This document shows, in pieces, positions 1 to 10,208 of a DNA stretch of 64,000 bases (position 1 is the stretch's first letter; each line of letters begins with the position of its first letter). The position numbers and the translations under genes are program-made. The notes beneath the pieces were generated by a model. It saw nothing but the letters and a program-made list of their open reading frames with translations. It searched no databases and had not been told where the DNA came from. This DNA comes from Neurospora intermedia (Eukaryota > Ascomycota > Sordariomycetes > Sordariales > Sordariaceae): contig BTPP01000005.1 of NCBI GenBank assembly GCA_037102815.1, forward strand, positions 1,922,001-1,986,000, in the 5' to 3' direction.

Positions 1-1120
1 CCAGGTAGCTTACCTAGGTAGCTACCTATTGACGTCCATCTCGCCCTCGCAAGATCATCCTCCCCGTTTGAGTGACGTTCTCGTGTGCACACATGACATG
101 AACATAGGTAACCTCTCAATATTTCCCTCATACCTCCCTCCATCTAAGCATCACATTCCGCTTCCCAATAGCGAACACAGCAAGATTACACAGAGTTAGG
201 GACAGCTAAGATAGGTAACGGAAGCTCCAATCCTCCAACTCATCTAAATCAAGTCATACGTATATTCAGCCAGATGCTTGGCGACTTATTGTCTAAACGT
301 ACGAGAGACACCAGCCAGTCATCCAAAACAAAGCCAACTGACGTGTGGCCCCGACAGTGGAAGTTAGCCAAGTAGAAAAAAAAACAGCATGAAATCGCTG
401 AGGAGGTTGGGATGGATTTGAATCAAACATTAAATACACCTATGTACGCTGTCCCATCTAGTGTAGAGAGGTTGCAGTTTTTGTGAGGATCTATTTCCTT
501 GATGCAGAGTTTGCATAGGGGTACCGTTAGCAGCCGACGAAAATCAGGTTGGATGAGACATGGGCTCAGATCAGATCCTCCGGGGTTTGTTTTGGTAGTC
601 TTTGTGCAAAATAGGTACCCGGCTGGCTTCCAAAAAGTGATTCAACTTATCAATTCCAGGTTTGAAAACAGCTGGCGATGATGAGGTCCTTGTCATAGTC
701 GACGAAACCAGTTTCTCCCTCGGTCTTGGATGAGGAACATGGCTTCCAAGACTGCTGGAAGTAAGACGGAGAGCCTTCAATGTGATTATGCGAGTTGGTA
801 AACCAGTGACTGACTGACTGACCGACTCCATCAAAGGTAAGATACCTGACCATGGGCAAGTCTCTTGTTGAGGGGGTTTAAAGCGTTTGGTACTCGAAAT
901 CCTTTCGGGGTGTAGGCGCCGTTCGTGAACTAGTGTATGCCTCGAGTATGTCAACCGCCAGCCCGATTCCACCGTCCGTGACCTGCCCCAACTACATAGT
1001 ACCCGTGTACCTACTTCCAACCTGAAGTCGAATCCAAAGAAGACAAAAAGAAAGCGGAACAACGTAGAAAGAAGTGTACGAGTTTCGCGGTGTTGGAAGC
1101 AGCAAAAGAAAAACAAACTC
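1..1120. other. Intergenic, no gene seen
   Basis: I see no convincing coding region here; the open frames on both strands lack family-like sequence. The stretch opens with a near-palindromic run of TAGGTAGC/GCTACCTA words and has several more TAGGTA-type words. The right end leads into the 3' side of the tRNA gene. Confidence 0.6.
1109..1113 (-). terminator. RNA polymerase III T-run terminator
   Basis: Read on the minus strand, a run of five T lies 7 bp beyond the 3' end of the tRNA-Arg gene. Runs of four or more T terminate Pol III, so this is the likely end of the tRNA transcript. Confidence 0.6.
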
Positions 1121-1191
1121 GATCCACCCAGGGGTCGAACCTGGAACCTCCTGATTCGTAGTCAGACGCTCTGCCATTGAGCCAGCGGACC
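1121..1191 (-). tRNA. tRNA-Arg(ACG): tRNA-Arg, anticodon ACG
   Basis: The minus strand folds into a 71-nt cloverleaf. It has a 7-bp acceptor stem (GGTCCGC with GTGGATC, including two G-U pairs), a D arm with GCTC/GAGC, an anticodon loop CTACGAA carrying ACG, and a T arm CCAGG-TTCGACC-CCTGG. The internal promoter boxes are present: box A reads TGGCTCAATGG and box B reads GGTTCGACCCC. There is no intron. The wobble A would normally be edited to inosine, so it would read CGU, CGC and CGA arginine codons. The CCA end is not encoded, as expected in the nucleus. Confidence 0.95.
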
Positions 1192-1557
1192 TTGTTGAAT
1201 TGAAGTCGACATCGACGGCCCTATGATCCCTAGCTGCGAACTGGATCTAGAGTGTGGGCAAGTGGTTACCCTCTCGCCGGCACCTGATATGATAGTACAA
1301 AGCCCGTGAGTAACGGCACCCGTTGTTGTGTACCTGATGCTCAGATTCCATCGTTGAGAACAAAACGCATCTACCAAACAAATGCGACAGCCAGCGCCTG
1401 ATATATCAGCACGCTGTTGTACTCCCCAACCCACGGGGACATGATGAATGACATGACCAAAACGCCCTAACGCCACCGTAACCCAGTGGAAGCCAAAACC
1501 CGAGTGCACCCCTATGTGCACCGTGCACACCGTATCTGGCTGGCCATCTTCCTCCTT
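1192..1557. other. Intergenic, tRNA 5' flank and vps24 3' flank
   Basis: No gene seen. The open frame on the minus strand here has no recognisable protein features and overlaps the tRNA. Confidence 0.6.
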
Positions 1558-2344
1558 CTAACTCCTCAGAGCTTCCAATCGGTTCCGCATCTGGTCCATC
1601 ATAGCCTCGGTATCCTCTTCCTCGGGCTCCTCCTCGGCGTGCTGGGGTTGCTGTGGTAGTTTCTGGCCGGGTTCTGGCACACTAGGCAAGCCGCCCGTCT
1701 TCTCCATGCGATCCTTCAGTATCTCGCCCAGCACCTTGTCAACCTCGCCCTCGGCTTCCTCCTCTTCATCTTCCAGGTCCACGTCAACGGGCAACTGCTC
1801 GCCCACCATCTCCTCGATAATGCCGGCCTTCATCAGCTCAACGCTGAGCTCCTGCATGGTGCCAGCCAGCTCCGGTAGGCGCACGAGCGTGTTGACGTCC
1901 TTCATGATCTTGACGCTGGCACGGATGCTGCCCTCGATCTTGCGCAGGGCGAAGGCCTCGTTGACCTGCATTTGCACGCTGTTGAGCTGGGCCTTGCTCG
2001 TGATCAGCCGCGCGGTCGTCTTGCGAGCGCGGATCAGCTCGCGGGCGAAGTCGCGGACTTCTTTTTCGGCCTGTTTACGTTGGGCGGGGTTGCGCTGTGC
2101 TCGTCGGTCGGCGGCCACAATGAGGTTTTTGGTCTTGGTCTCGACTTGCTTGACCTGGGCGATGTCACGGTCGATCTTGCGCATGTTGGAGCGGAGTAGG
2201 GTATTGCATTTGCGCATCTGGATAGGCAAACACAGGGTATCAGTGACTGACGTCCTTGCTTCAAGACACCTTCCATTTCGTCAAGGTGGTGCTAACCTGT
2301 GCCTGGGGATCGGGCGGCGCGAAGAAGGACCTGAGTGTTTGCAT
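1558..2344 (-). CDS. vps24: ESCRT-III subunit Vps24/CHMP3
   Basis: Exons 2297-2344 and 1558-2217 (minus), intron 79 bp with GTTAGC donor and CAG acceptor, giving 235 residues. Known role of the family: a Snf7-fold subunit that co-polymerises with Snf7 and Vps2 on endosomes for multivesicular-body sorting and membrane scission. Visible evidence: the N-terminus MQTLRSFFAPPDPQAQ continuing into MRKCNTLLRSN is typical of Vps24. Basic helices follow (about residues 20-100), then an acidic linker and a C-terminal MIM1-like helix (MMDQMRNRLEALRS) that would recruit the Vps4 ATPase. The start is the first ATG of the short exon; the single open frame of exon 2 alone would lose the membrane-inserting N-terminus. 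Intact and of normal length. The GTTAGC donor is slightly off consensus. Confidence 0.92.
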
Positions 2345-2856
2345 GTTCGCGGCTGGCGTAGTAGAAGCCGGATTGACTGTTTCTTGTGCTTCCCTGATGA
2401 TGTGATTGGTGTAGGTACAATTGAACGATCCCCTAGTCAAAGAGTCGATAACATGAATGATGGTTTCTAGGTTGCTGATGGGTGGCACACGGCGAAGGTG
2501 CCGTATGGTGATGAGGACTTGGTTAGGTAACTGAAGTGAAGTTGGTGTAGAGGCGGGTTGTGCCTGGAAACCACCTCCATGTCACCACTGTACTGTAGTG
2601 TAGGTACCTAGAGGTCGGTTACGTCCTGACGTCGTGGACAACCCAACGGCCGTGGGTCTGGGTTGATAGTGTTTGCGCCTAGTGTAGACTGGAGGTACGT
2701 ATGTACATGGAGTGTACCTCTAGCGGACATGTGAGGTGGAGGCCCGGCCGCGTGAGCCTCACAGCCCAGCCCCAGACGGGACCCATTGCCTGCCCCTGTT
2801 CTTTCTTGTGCTGGACTGGACCTGTGGCTTGAGCTGCCCCTGGAGGGAACCACCCA

Positions 2857-2954
2857 TACTCGTCGGTTAGGTGGATTCGCTTCGCCAGCCAACCGACTCT
2901 CTTCGTCCCTCTTAGAGTCGGCTTTTTTACCTGTAACGCGCAAGCTCTGTAACG
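2857..2954 (+). repeat. Left arm of 98-bp inverted repeat
   Basis: Identical, in reverse complement, to 3319-3416. The outer end reads TACTCGTCGG and the inner end CTCTGTAACG. The flanking sequences differ at once beyond the repeat. Confidence 0.93.
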
Positions 2955-3318
2955 GTTTCCAACGTTGAACCCTATTCTCTCAACCAGATAAGATGGAAAT
3001 TAGCTGCAAATGCACCAAATGAAAGATATCAATATCAGAAAGAACTCTGGAAGTTTTTTTCTATCTCGATGTCAAATCTGCATGCTCAATGATCATCTTC
3101 ATTCCATATTCAGCTCCAGATTTCGAAGCATTCACGAGAAGGAAGGGGCGAGGGTTAGGGTTTGGCAATGAAGTTCCGGAACCTCTTCAATCTTTATTTC
3201 TCAACCATTTTTTGAGCAAATCTAATGAAAAAAGTATCTTTTAATAAGGAAGAGTTGGAAGGCCTCAATGACAGCTTTTTAATATAAACGCTCCAGATTT
3301 GGTTGAGTTATTCCGAAT

Positions 3319-3416
3319 CGTTACAGAGCTTGCGCGTTACAGGTAAAAAAGCCGACTCTAAGAGGGACGAAGAGAGTCGGTTGGCTGGCGAAGCGAATCC
3401 ACCTAACCGACGAGTA
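3319..3416 (-). repeat. Right arm of 98-bp inverted repeat
   Basis: Exact reverse complement of 2857-2954. Transcription across both arms would give a long hairpin with a loop of about 364 nt. Confidence 0.93.
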
Positions 3417-3949
3417 GGCCCGCAATCCGCCCCGCGGTGATGATGCTGCAGATTGATACTGACAAGGAGCCCGAGTGTCCGAGTTGGTGGGAATAACCTT
3501 GAATATAGAGGTACACTGCAGGAAAATGGAGGTCTACCTTTGTGATGATATCCAGATATGAAATCACCATGTCCTGCCATAAACAGCCACATCTTGTACG
3601 ACTGGTGGACAACACAGGCTCAACGGGGTGGTCAATGTTGCTGTGATGCTTTGACCTTAGCCCCACCATTTTGGATGTGAACCACAACCACATGCCCTGG
3701 CTCACTTGGCTGCAAGCCAAGGTCTTAGAAGGCAGTTGCATACCAAATACACAACCTCAAGGCTCGGGATAATACACAGGTACCGCGGTGTATACCTGCT
3801 AGTTCGATTGCTCGTCGGCTGGCGTTTTCAGTTGGCGCGAGACGGAATAATCCTTTTTATCGTTTGCCTTATGGGATAGGTACAAGTTTCTAGAAAGCTC
3901 CCATGGTTTCGTCTACTGTTCGTCAGTTCTCCACTTGGAGGCCACAGCT

Positions 3950-3992
3950 GGAGCAGTTGGAGCAGTTGGAGCAATTGGAGCAGTTGGAGCAA
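3950..3992 (+). repeat. 9-bp tandem repeat (GGAGCAGTT)
   Basis: Nearly five head-to-tail copies of GGAGCAGTT. One unit has an A-for-G change and the last is partial. An open frame across it would read a leucine-glutamate-glutamine repeat, but nothing else in that frame looks protein-like. Located about 440 bp upstream of the p23 start. Confidence 0.75.
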
Positions 3993-4427
3993 CACAAGCT
4001 GGATGGAGCGTGGAAGCTCAGCCCTGCGTCAAGGCCCCGCGCGCCCGGGAATCTTCAGGCTTCTTACGAATTCTACCGTCACCCGGAGGGGACCCGGAGA
4101 CTAAGTTGGAGACCGAAGGGACGACAAGGCAGGGCGTGTTTGCTAAATTGCTTGCAGCCTCACAGCCAACCCACCTCTTCCTGCATCCTCTTCCCCTCCA
4201 GCTTTCTTGCCCGTGACTACAAGACACGACGACCTATTTTTTTTCTTTGACGACGACTCTAGTTGTGACGTACCCGTTGTGAATACTACCACTGTCAATA
4301 ACGATAACAACCACAACAACAACAGCGCTTCTACCACTTGTACGCGCTTTACATCCAGGAGCTAGCTAGCTACCCTTCTCCAGCAACATCTTCGCACAAA
4401 CACACACTTACACAACTATCATCACAA

Positions 4428-5466
4428 ATGGCTTCCACTGTGACACCCGAAGGTGAGTCTCTGATTTTGATCACCCTCTCAAGATCGCATCGCATGCCTC
4501 TACCATGAGCTGTGGTTCCTGTCGCATTGTATATACGCAAGTTGCTGACAGTGGATTCCAATCCTACAGTTCGCTGGGCCCAGCGCTCTTCTGCTACCGA
4601 CCCCGAGAACAACTTCATCTACCTCACCATCAGCGTTCCCGACGTCCCTACTTCCAACCTCAAGCTCGACCTTAAGCCCACTGGTCTCGTCTTCACCGGC
4701 CACTCCGACACCCTCAAGAAGACCTACCATGTCGAGCTTGAGTTCTACGCCGAGATTGACCCTGCTGCGAGCCAGGTCCACCACACGGCCCGTGATGTCG
4801 AGATGAAGCTCCGCAAGAAGGAGCTTGATGCTCATTACTGGCCCCGTCTCCTCAAGGAGCCCAAGAAGGTTCACTTCCTCAAGACCGACTTCGACAAGTG
4901 GGTTGATGAGGACGAGCAGCACGAGGCCGCTGAGGATGACTTCAGCAACTTTGGCGGCATGGGTGAGTACCAGTCCTTGAACCCTTGTCCCCCCACCCGC
5001 TTGTGACCTGATTCTGCTGCGCCACTCGTCGCATATCTCTCGAGCCAAAGCCCCTGTCCCATCCTTATTCATACCGAAACTAAATATATTGTGTACCTAC
5101 AGAAGGAATGGGTGGAATGCCTGGTATGGGTGGCATGGGTGGCATGGGTGGTATGGGTACGTACACTTCCAGCTGAACGGGGAGGGGCATATGGCACCGA
5201 CCATACCCGAGACAACGCGAACACCTCCAAGAGTCATCTAGCGGCTGTACGCTCTCCTAGTGATACTGGCCAATATGCTAACTCGAATTCACACAGGTGG
5301 TGACTTCGGCGGTATCGACTTCTCCAAGCTGGGCGGCGCTGGCTTGCCCGGCGGCGACGATGAGGAAGACTCCGACGATGACATGCCTCCTCTCGAGGGT
5401 GAGGGCGAGGCTGGTAAGGTCGAGGAGGTCAAGGAGACTGTCGACACGTCAAAGGAGGCTGCGTAA
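4428..5466 (+). CDS. Hsp90 co-chaperone p23 (Sba1/Wos2 family)
   Basis: Exons 4428-4452, 4570-4962, 5103-5156 and 5297-5466, giving 213 residues. Family role: binds the ATP-bound, closed Hsp90 dimer in the cytosol, slows ATP hydrolysis and stabilises client complexes. Visible: a CS domain at about residues 9-125, beginning VRWAQRSS and containing LKLDLKPTGLVFTG. It is followed by the diagnostic p23 signature WPRLLKEPKKVHFLKTDFDKW. The tail has a Gly-Met repeat and a strongly acidic end (DDEEDSDDD), as in other p23 proteins. All junctions keep frame with GTGAGT, GTGAGT and GTACGT donors. Exon 3 is only 54 nt and encodes almost nothing but the GGM repeat. Start is the first ATG after a CA-rich leader. 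Confidence 0.95.
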
Positions 5467-7657
5467 ATACTCAAAAAGTAATAGGGCATACCCAAGATCC
5501 ATGGTAGTGGGCTTTAATGTTTAGAACTGGGCATTGGGAATAACGACAGGATTTACTTACACATACCCTCCCATTCCCCGATGCTTCGGGGGTGGAATAT
5601 TGACGCTGGATGATTAGCTGGAACGGTTTTTATGGAGTCCTTTGATTTCGGTATCTAGCAGGATCTTGCAGCGAATGGAATCATGCTCATTTTTGTCTAG
5701 GGAACCCTCGATCCCGGATTTGCACCATGGATGTGACAGTTGTGGGCTTGTATCCTCCCCAAGAACAAAGGCTTGCGTCTACCCCTTGTCGCTCAATGTC
5801 TGCTTATTATCGGCGGTTTCAGCTCGGTGTGTCCTATCTCGTATCATCCTTTCCGTGTTGGCGGCGCTTCTGCAAAACAGGTCTTGGGAAACCGGTGGAA
5901 GTTAAAAAGGTACATACTACTTGGTTGGCTCTATTTTCAAGTCGAATGTCCACCCTTCGCCATCGGTTCATTCTCGCTCCTCATTCCTTCACCACTTCCG
6001 GAAACGGGATGCAGTGCTTTCGAGTGAGGCTGCGGATCCATCGCATCGGTACCCTATTGTCGTTCGTCTTTCAGAAGCAGCACGACGGGAATATCGCAAA
6101 CCGATATTGCGATGTCTTGCTCCCAACAAGATCAGTGGCTTATTTTCCGGTCGAGGGCATGACCTCCAGTCAGATTCGGGTTCTTTGGATCAGTCCTACG
6201 GCGAGTGTCTCTCAAATAGGAGGTTTCATCTGCCTCCTCCCATCGCTGATGTTGCTTCTATTCCGGCGATGAGGCACGCCGACATTGCTACCATGCCGCC
6301 CCGGTGTCGTGCCGCTCGATGTTCTGTGTTGATACCCCGGCGGTCGACACAGCTGCTGTTCCCTCACCCTGGAAGTCGTTCGAACACTTTACCGCCAGGA
6401 TCCTCAACCGTTACACTGATCTAGCCCCTTTTGAAGTAAGTTTCTGAACTTATCCATCTTTCGTCACTCTACCTCCACACTACTCAACGCTCCTAGATGT
6501 AGCATCTGTGATGCCAAGCTGTGATGACCATCAAGTATGCGTTGGAATCGGAATAGGAATGATCAGAAAAAGGAAGGTCGCCAGGAACACTAAACAACAT
6601 AATTCAGACCCACAGAAAGCCAACTGATCCAGATGCTCCGGTGAACCCTCAAGCCACCACTGTTGGGTGGAAGCGGTGGGCGATAGTGTTTACTCTAGTG
6701 TCGTTACTGTGCTTGCTGCCGGTTTCTCATCTCGCTTCTTACTAAATTAGCGCCTGTTCCTCTTGCATTCCAGCTTGTCTCGGACAAACCTGGGGCACTT
6801 GTGCTCGAGATCTAGCATCTTTGCGGTACTTACAAAATATATTTGTACACAGGCCTCCTCGTATAAGAGAACTTGCAAACCACATATGAATCTAGTCTTT
6901 TCCTTTGACCAGTTCAATCCCACTTTGCTTCTTGGATTACGCTCGATACCCGCCGTAGCTGGAACAGCTGCACTATACAGACTGCGCTTGGACCTAGAGG
7001 AGAACAAGTTGCAACAAATTCTTCTTACTCATCCGAACCTAAAGACAACATACGTAAAGAAGTGGTGGACAACTGCAGGGGTGGATTGCATCATCACTGA
7101 GAACGGACATAAGGTCAGTCGAACATCATCAATAAGTTATCAACTTTCTTAGTTTCACTTTTTCAACCATCGCCGTGAAGCGTCGTGAGGGGCTCGAAGA
7201 GCTTAGTGTGGCGGTTTAGAGGAGATTCTTCTCATTGGACACTCAAAGGCACGCACGAGAGTCACCATATTTTCCACTTGCCTTTGTTGAGATCCTATCT
7301 GCCAATATTGGTGCCATGTGTCTCACTTACTCCCGACAGCCTCGTATACGACTTTCTATAATATTCATGTCCTCTGCTTCTGTCGTTCCGCTGTTCTTCC
7401 CGGTTTTACCATCGTTCTCACAATAATCATATAAATTCACACACTGTCCAACCAACGCCAAGTCACTTACACCAGTTCACAGACCAAAGCCACACCCATC
7501 AAGTTACAACCTTCAACTCCAAGAGTCAACAACGAGTCACTCGCTCTTCGCTCCTTTCATCTTCAAGACAAAACAAACAATAACCCAAACCCAACAACCA
7601 GAACCAGGCACGAACAAACCCTAAAACCACAGCAATCACATCCGCCCAGTTCCAAAC
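5467..7657. other. Intergenic, 2.2 kb without a supported gene
   Basis: Several mid-length open frames on the plus strand (around 5727-6424 and 6763-7152) overlap in different frames and show no family features or convincing splice-joined extension. A spliced lineage-specific gene cannot be excluded. The last 220 bp (7440-7657) are rich in CAACC/CACC words, like a fungal 5' leader, and point toward the ORF at 7658. Confidence 0.5.
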
Positions 7658-8002
7658 ATGACCTCTACCACCTCCTCCTCCCGACGCAGCTCATCCTCCT
7701 CCAACTTCAGCACCACCACCAGCAGCAGAAGCGCTTCACATTTCTCTCACTGCTCACACCCACACCATTCTTCGACGTCATCGCCATACTCGAGCACCGC
7801 CTCCAGCTTCGCAGGTATAGGCCCTACCATCACCATCAATACCACCTCCAGCGCGGCCAGCAGCCGCTCTTCCTCCTCCCCATCGTCACCTTCATCAGCA
7901 TCGGTTTCCTATACAGCTGGAGAGGCCGCGAGGGATGCACAGATGGGAGCATCTATCTTGGCTTGGCCGGCTGACGAGGAGTGGATTGCTCCAAAAATCT
8001 GA
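7658..8002 (+). CDS. Hypothetical Ser/Thr-rich protein
   Basis: A 114-residue open frame starting at an ATG that follows a long C/A-rich leader. The first 85 residues are almost all Ser and Thr with some Pro and His; the C-terminus (about residues 87-114) is of normal complexity and ends DEEWIAPKI. No signal peptide, membrane span or known domain is visible. The leader and clean ATG favour a real transcript, but Ser-rich frames arise easily in CT-rich DNA. Function unknown. Confidence 0.4.
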   Translation: MTSTTSSSRRSSSSSNFSTTTSSRSASHFSHCSHPHHSSTSSPYSSTASSFAGIGPTITINTTSSAASSRSSSSPSSPSSASVSYTAGEAARDAQMGASILAWPADEEWIAPKI

Positions 8003-9111
8003 GAGCGTATAAGGGAGGTAGAATTCGTTGGCCCGAGGGGGGGATATCGCACATGTCGGAGAAAGGGCGTTTTGGACAAATTTAAGGACAACGGTGCTCA
8101 TGAAAAGTAAAATGGACATAGGAACGGAAGTGAGGAGGGAATAACACAGTTAGTTACAAGGGGAAATGTGATATAAAGGAGCTTAGGTACTTGGGAATGG
8201 CAAATATTGATTATGTGCTTGACAGTGCAGTGCCAGCTAGACAGGTTACCAGTGATCATTATCACGGCTTTCGACAGAGGATACTTTAGGAACAGTTCAA
8301 TAATGGTCATACATACCTAGTTGCACGTAATGAAGCTTGTCAAGCCAACAACACCTAGTGGTTATTTCATTCCATGTAGCAAGAGCCTCGCAAACTTTTC
8401 CAGAGCGGATAGACTTGAACTGATTCTGATGGCTCTCGTGACAGACGCAATACGGTAAGGGAAGGGTCGGGTATACTTATTATATTCAGTCATCGCTTTT
8501 TCGTCTCTAAGTCGTGTTATTACCCCCATAATAATCGATGGACAAGTACGAACGAACGACAAACCCTCATAGAACTTCCTCAACCTACATCATGGACTTC
8601 TAACACATACACCATCCATCCCTACGCAGGAACCCTCGAGTGACGAGTGACCTGTACCAGCCCGTTTGGACCCTCTTGGCCAACACCGTTCTGCAATCCC
8701 AGAATAAAGATGACGGGCATCAGAAATAAGTCAAGACTACCAAGCCAGGGCAGTATTGTACTTGACACCTTAACTTTATTCACGAACGGACTCGCGCAAG
8801 TTACCCACCCTTGGCGATTCCACCAAGAATGAGCCGGGTATTTTACTGCGAGAGACAATAGCATCAACTGAATACTCGCAACACTTGCTGCAAAACGTTA
8901 CAGGTACCATTACACACATTAGTATTCATCGTTGCGCTCTTTCAATCCTTGCGCTATTGTCAAAACTTCGCCCTTCATTCAGGGGGTATTTGAGCAACAA
9001 CTCCAAGAAACAATTTACAGCCCATGCGCATTTACTTCCATCGCCTCCTACCTCTCTGAGACCACCATCACCACCACTACCCTCCGACACACAAACCAAC
9101 TACAAACTAAG
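8003..9111. other. Intergenic, no gene seen
   Basis: Short open frames only. The last 120 bp, with CACCAC and ACACAAACC words, look like the leader of the small Cys-rich gene that follows. Confidence 0.5.
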
Positions 9112-9348
9112 ATGTGTACCAAACACTTTGTCGACTCCTACTGCACCTCCTGCGACGAGCTCGTGCAGGGCCGATCGACAGAAAGCCCTTGCAAACCAAG
9201 CTACAGAGGAGAGCACTTGGGACACTGCGCGGCAGGCATCGAAAGCACGACTGTTACCGAAGCCGTGGTGTGCAAGAACTGCGAGAGGAAGCAGAGGAAG
9301 ATGGAGAAGAAGAAGAAGAAGGACAAGAGAAAGGAGAAGGACAAATAG
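9112..9348 (+). CDS. Small Cys-rich, Lys-tailed protein
   Basis: 78 residues starting MCTKHFVDSYCTSC. Eight or so Cys and His residues in the first 60 positions (CTSC at 11-14, CKNC near 55-58) could form one or two metal sites; the last 20 residues are nearly all Lys, Arg and Glu, like a nucleolar or nuclear-localisation tail. The frame is open upstream, but the ATG at 9112 is placed right after a leader-like stretch and gives the compact Cys-rich protein. I do not recognise a named family. Rated as probably real because of the spaced cysteine pairs. Confidence 0.55.
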   Translation: MCTKHFVDSYCTSCDELVQGRSTESPCKPSYRGEHLGHCAAGIESTTVTEAVVCKNCERKQRKMEKKKKKDKRKEKDK

Positions 9349-10208
9349 CAGCAATGTGGTTGTGGTTCTACTGCCATGTGTGAATGAGGAGGAACTACCG
9401 CTTGCTAAATCGCGAAGGAATTGCAGGAAAGGGTGTCCTCTTACCAGCACGTGGAGCATGATTTACGTTCGTGGCAGCATTCGGGGCATTATGACATTAG
9501 CTTCCGCCTTTTTCTGCCCGGAAGCGCTCGAGGGTCCTCGATCCACGCTGATCTAGCGGCTTGAGCATTCTCTTCTTATCTTAGGATGCACGATTTACCC
9601 TCCGCAGATAGCTCTCGGTAAAGTACAGAAAGGCAACGCCCTTCGCACGCTAGAATCAGTCGTGACTTGCGATGTGAAAAGGGCCACTGTGGATATTGCT
9701 CCCGCTTCGCCAACGTGAATGTCCGTTGCGCTCCAACAATTCAGTAACAGAGGCAAGCTATTCGTGTGAAATTATATTCATGGCCTTGGGGCACTGGGTA
9801 GGGAAGGGGGGAGGCGCTGAATGGGCGACCAAAGGATGAGTGACAAAGTGCTGATAACAACCAACACCAGATTGTGACCCCTGGCCCTTTGGCAGACGCG
9901 TCCTGCCGCAATCCCTGTTCCAGCAAAGGGACCGTAAACGACAGGAGCGAGATGGTAGGTGGCGGCGAACCAGTCGCAGATCATACAGCATTCGCTAGTA
10001 GAATAGTAGTGGAGAGGCGATAATTGAAGGTCGTGGTGAGTCTGGAAAAAATTTCATCAAGCTGTTGACCTAAGCTGTAGACCCTGCCCGAACCCGAAAT
10101 AAAATAGTAAAACAATCATAGACAATCCGAAATCCGTCAAACAAAATTGTCGCTGAAGCTGGCATTCGCTGTCATCGACTGTTGCTGTTCCTCATGCATA
10201 CCCTTCGT
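9349..10208. other. Intergenic between convergent genes
   Basis: Holds the 3' regions of the small Cys-rich gene (+) and the Yra1 gene (-). No coding sequence supported. Confidence 0.55.

Larger units (their letters stand above)
2857..3416. mobile_element. MITE-like non-autonomous DNA transposon
   Basis: Two arms, 2857-2954 and 3319-3416, are perfect inverted copies of each other over 98 bp. They flank about 364 bp of AT-richer, non-coding DNA. Both outer ends read TA followed inward by CTCGTCGGTTAGG, so a TA target-site duplication with 96-bp terminal inverted repeats is the simplest reading; this fits the Tc1/mariner/pogo superfamily. No transposase frame is present, so it would depend on an element elsewhere. 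The absence of any mismatch between the arms suggests recent origin or maintenance as a hairpin. Alternatively, it is a locally formed inverted duplication that happens to be bounded by TA. Confidence 0.7.
2345..4427. other. Intergenic region holding a MITE and a 9-bp tandem repeat
   Basis: Between the divergent vps24 and p23 genes. It contains the inverted-repeat element at 2857-3416 and a short GGAGCAGTT repeat near 3950, both listed separately. The open frames are short, overlapping on both strands and unlike known proteins. The last 250 bp are CA/AC-rich, as expected of the p23 5' leader. Confidence 0.6.

Noticed and set aside
3903-4250. 115-codon frame containing the LEQ repeat
   Set aside because: Open only because of the 9-bp repeat; the remainder is not protein-like and it lies in the p23 upstream region.
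5727-6424. Overlapping open frames of up to 181 codons after p23
   Set aside because: Three frames are open over the same stretch, none shows conserved motifs, and no strong donor-acceptor pair joins them.
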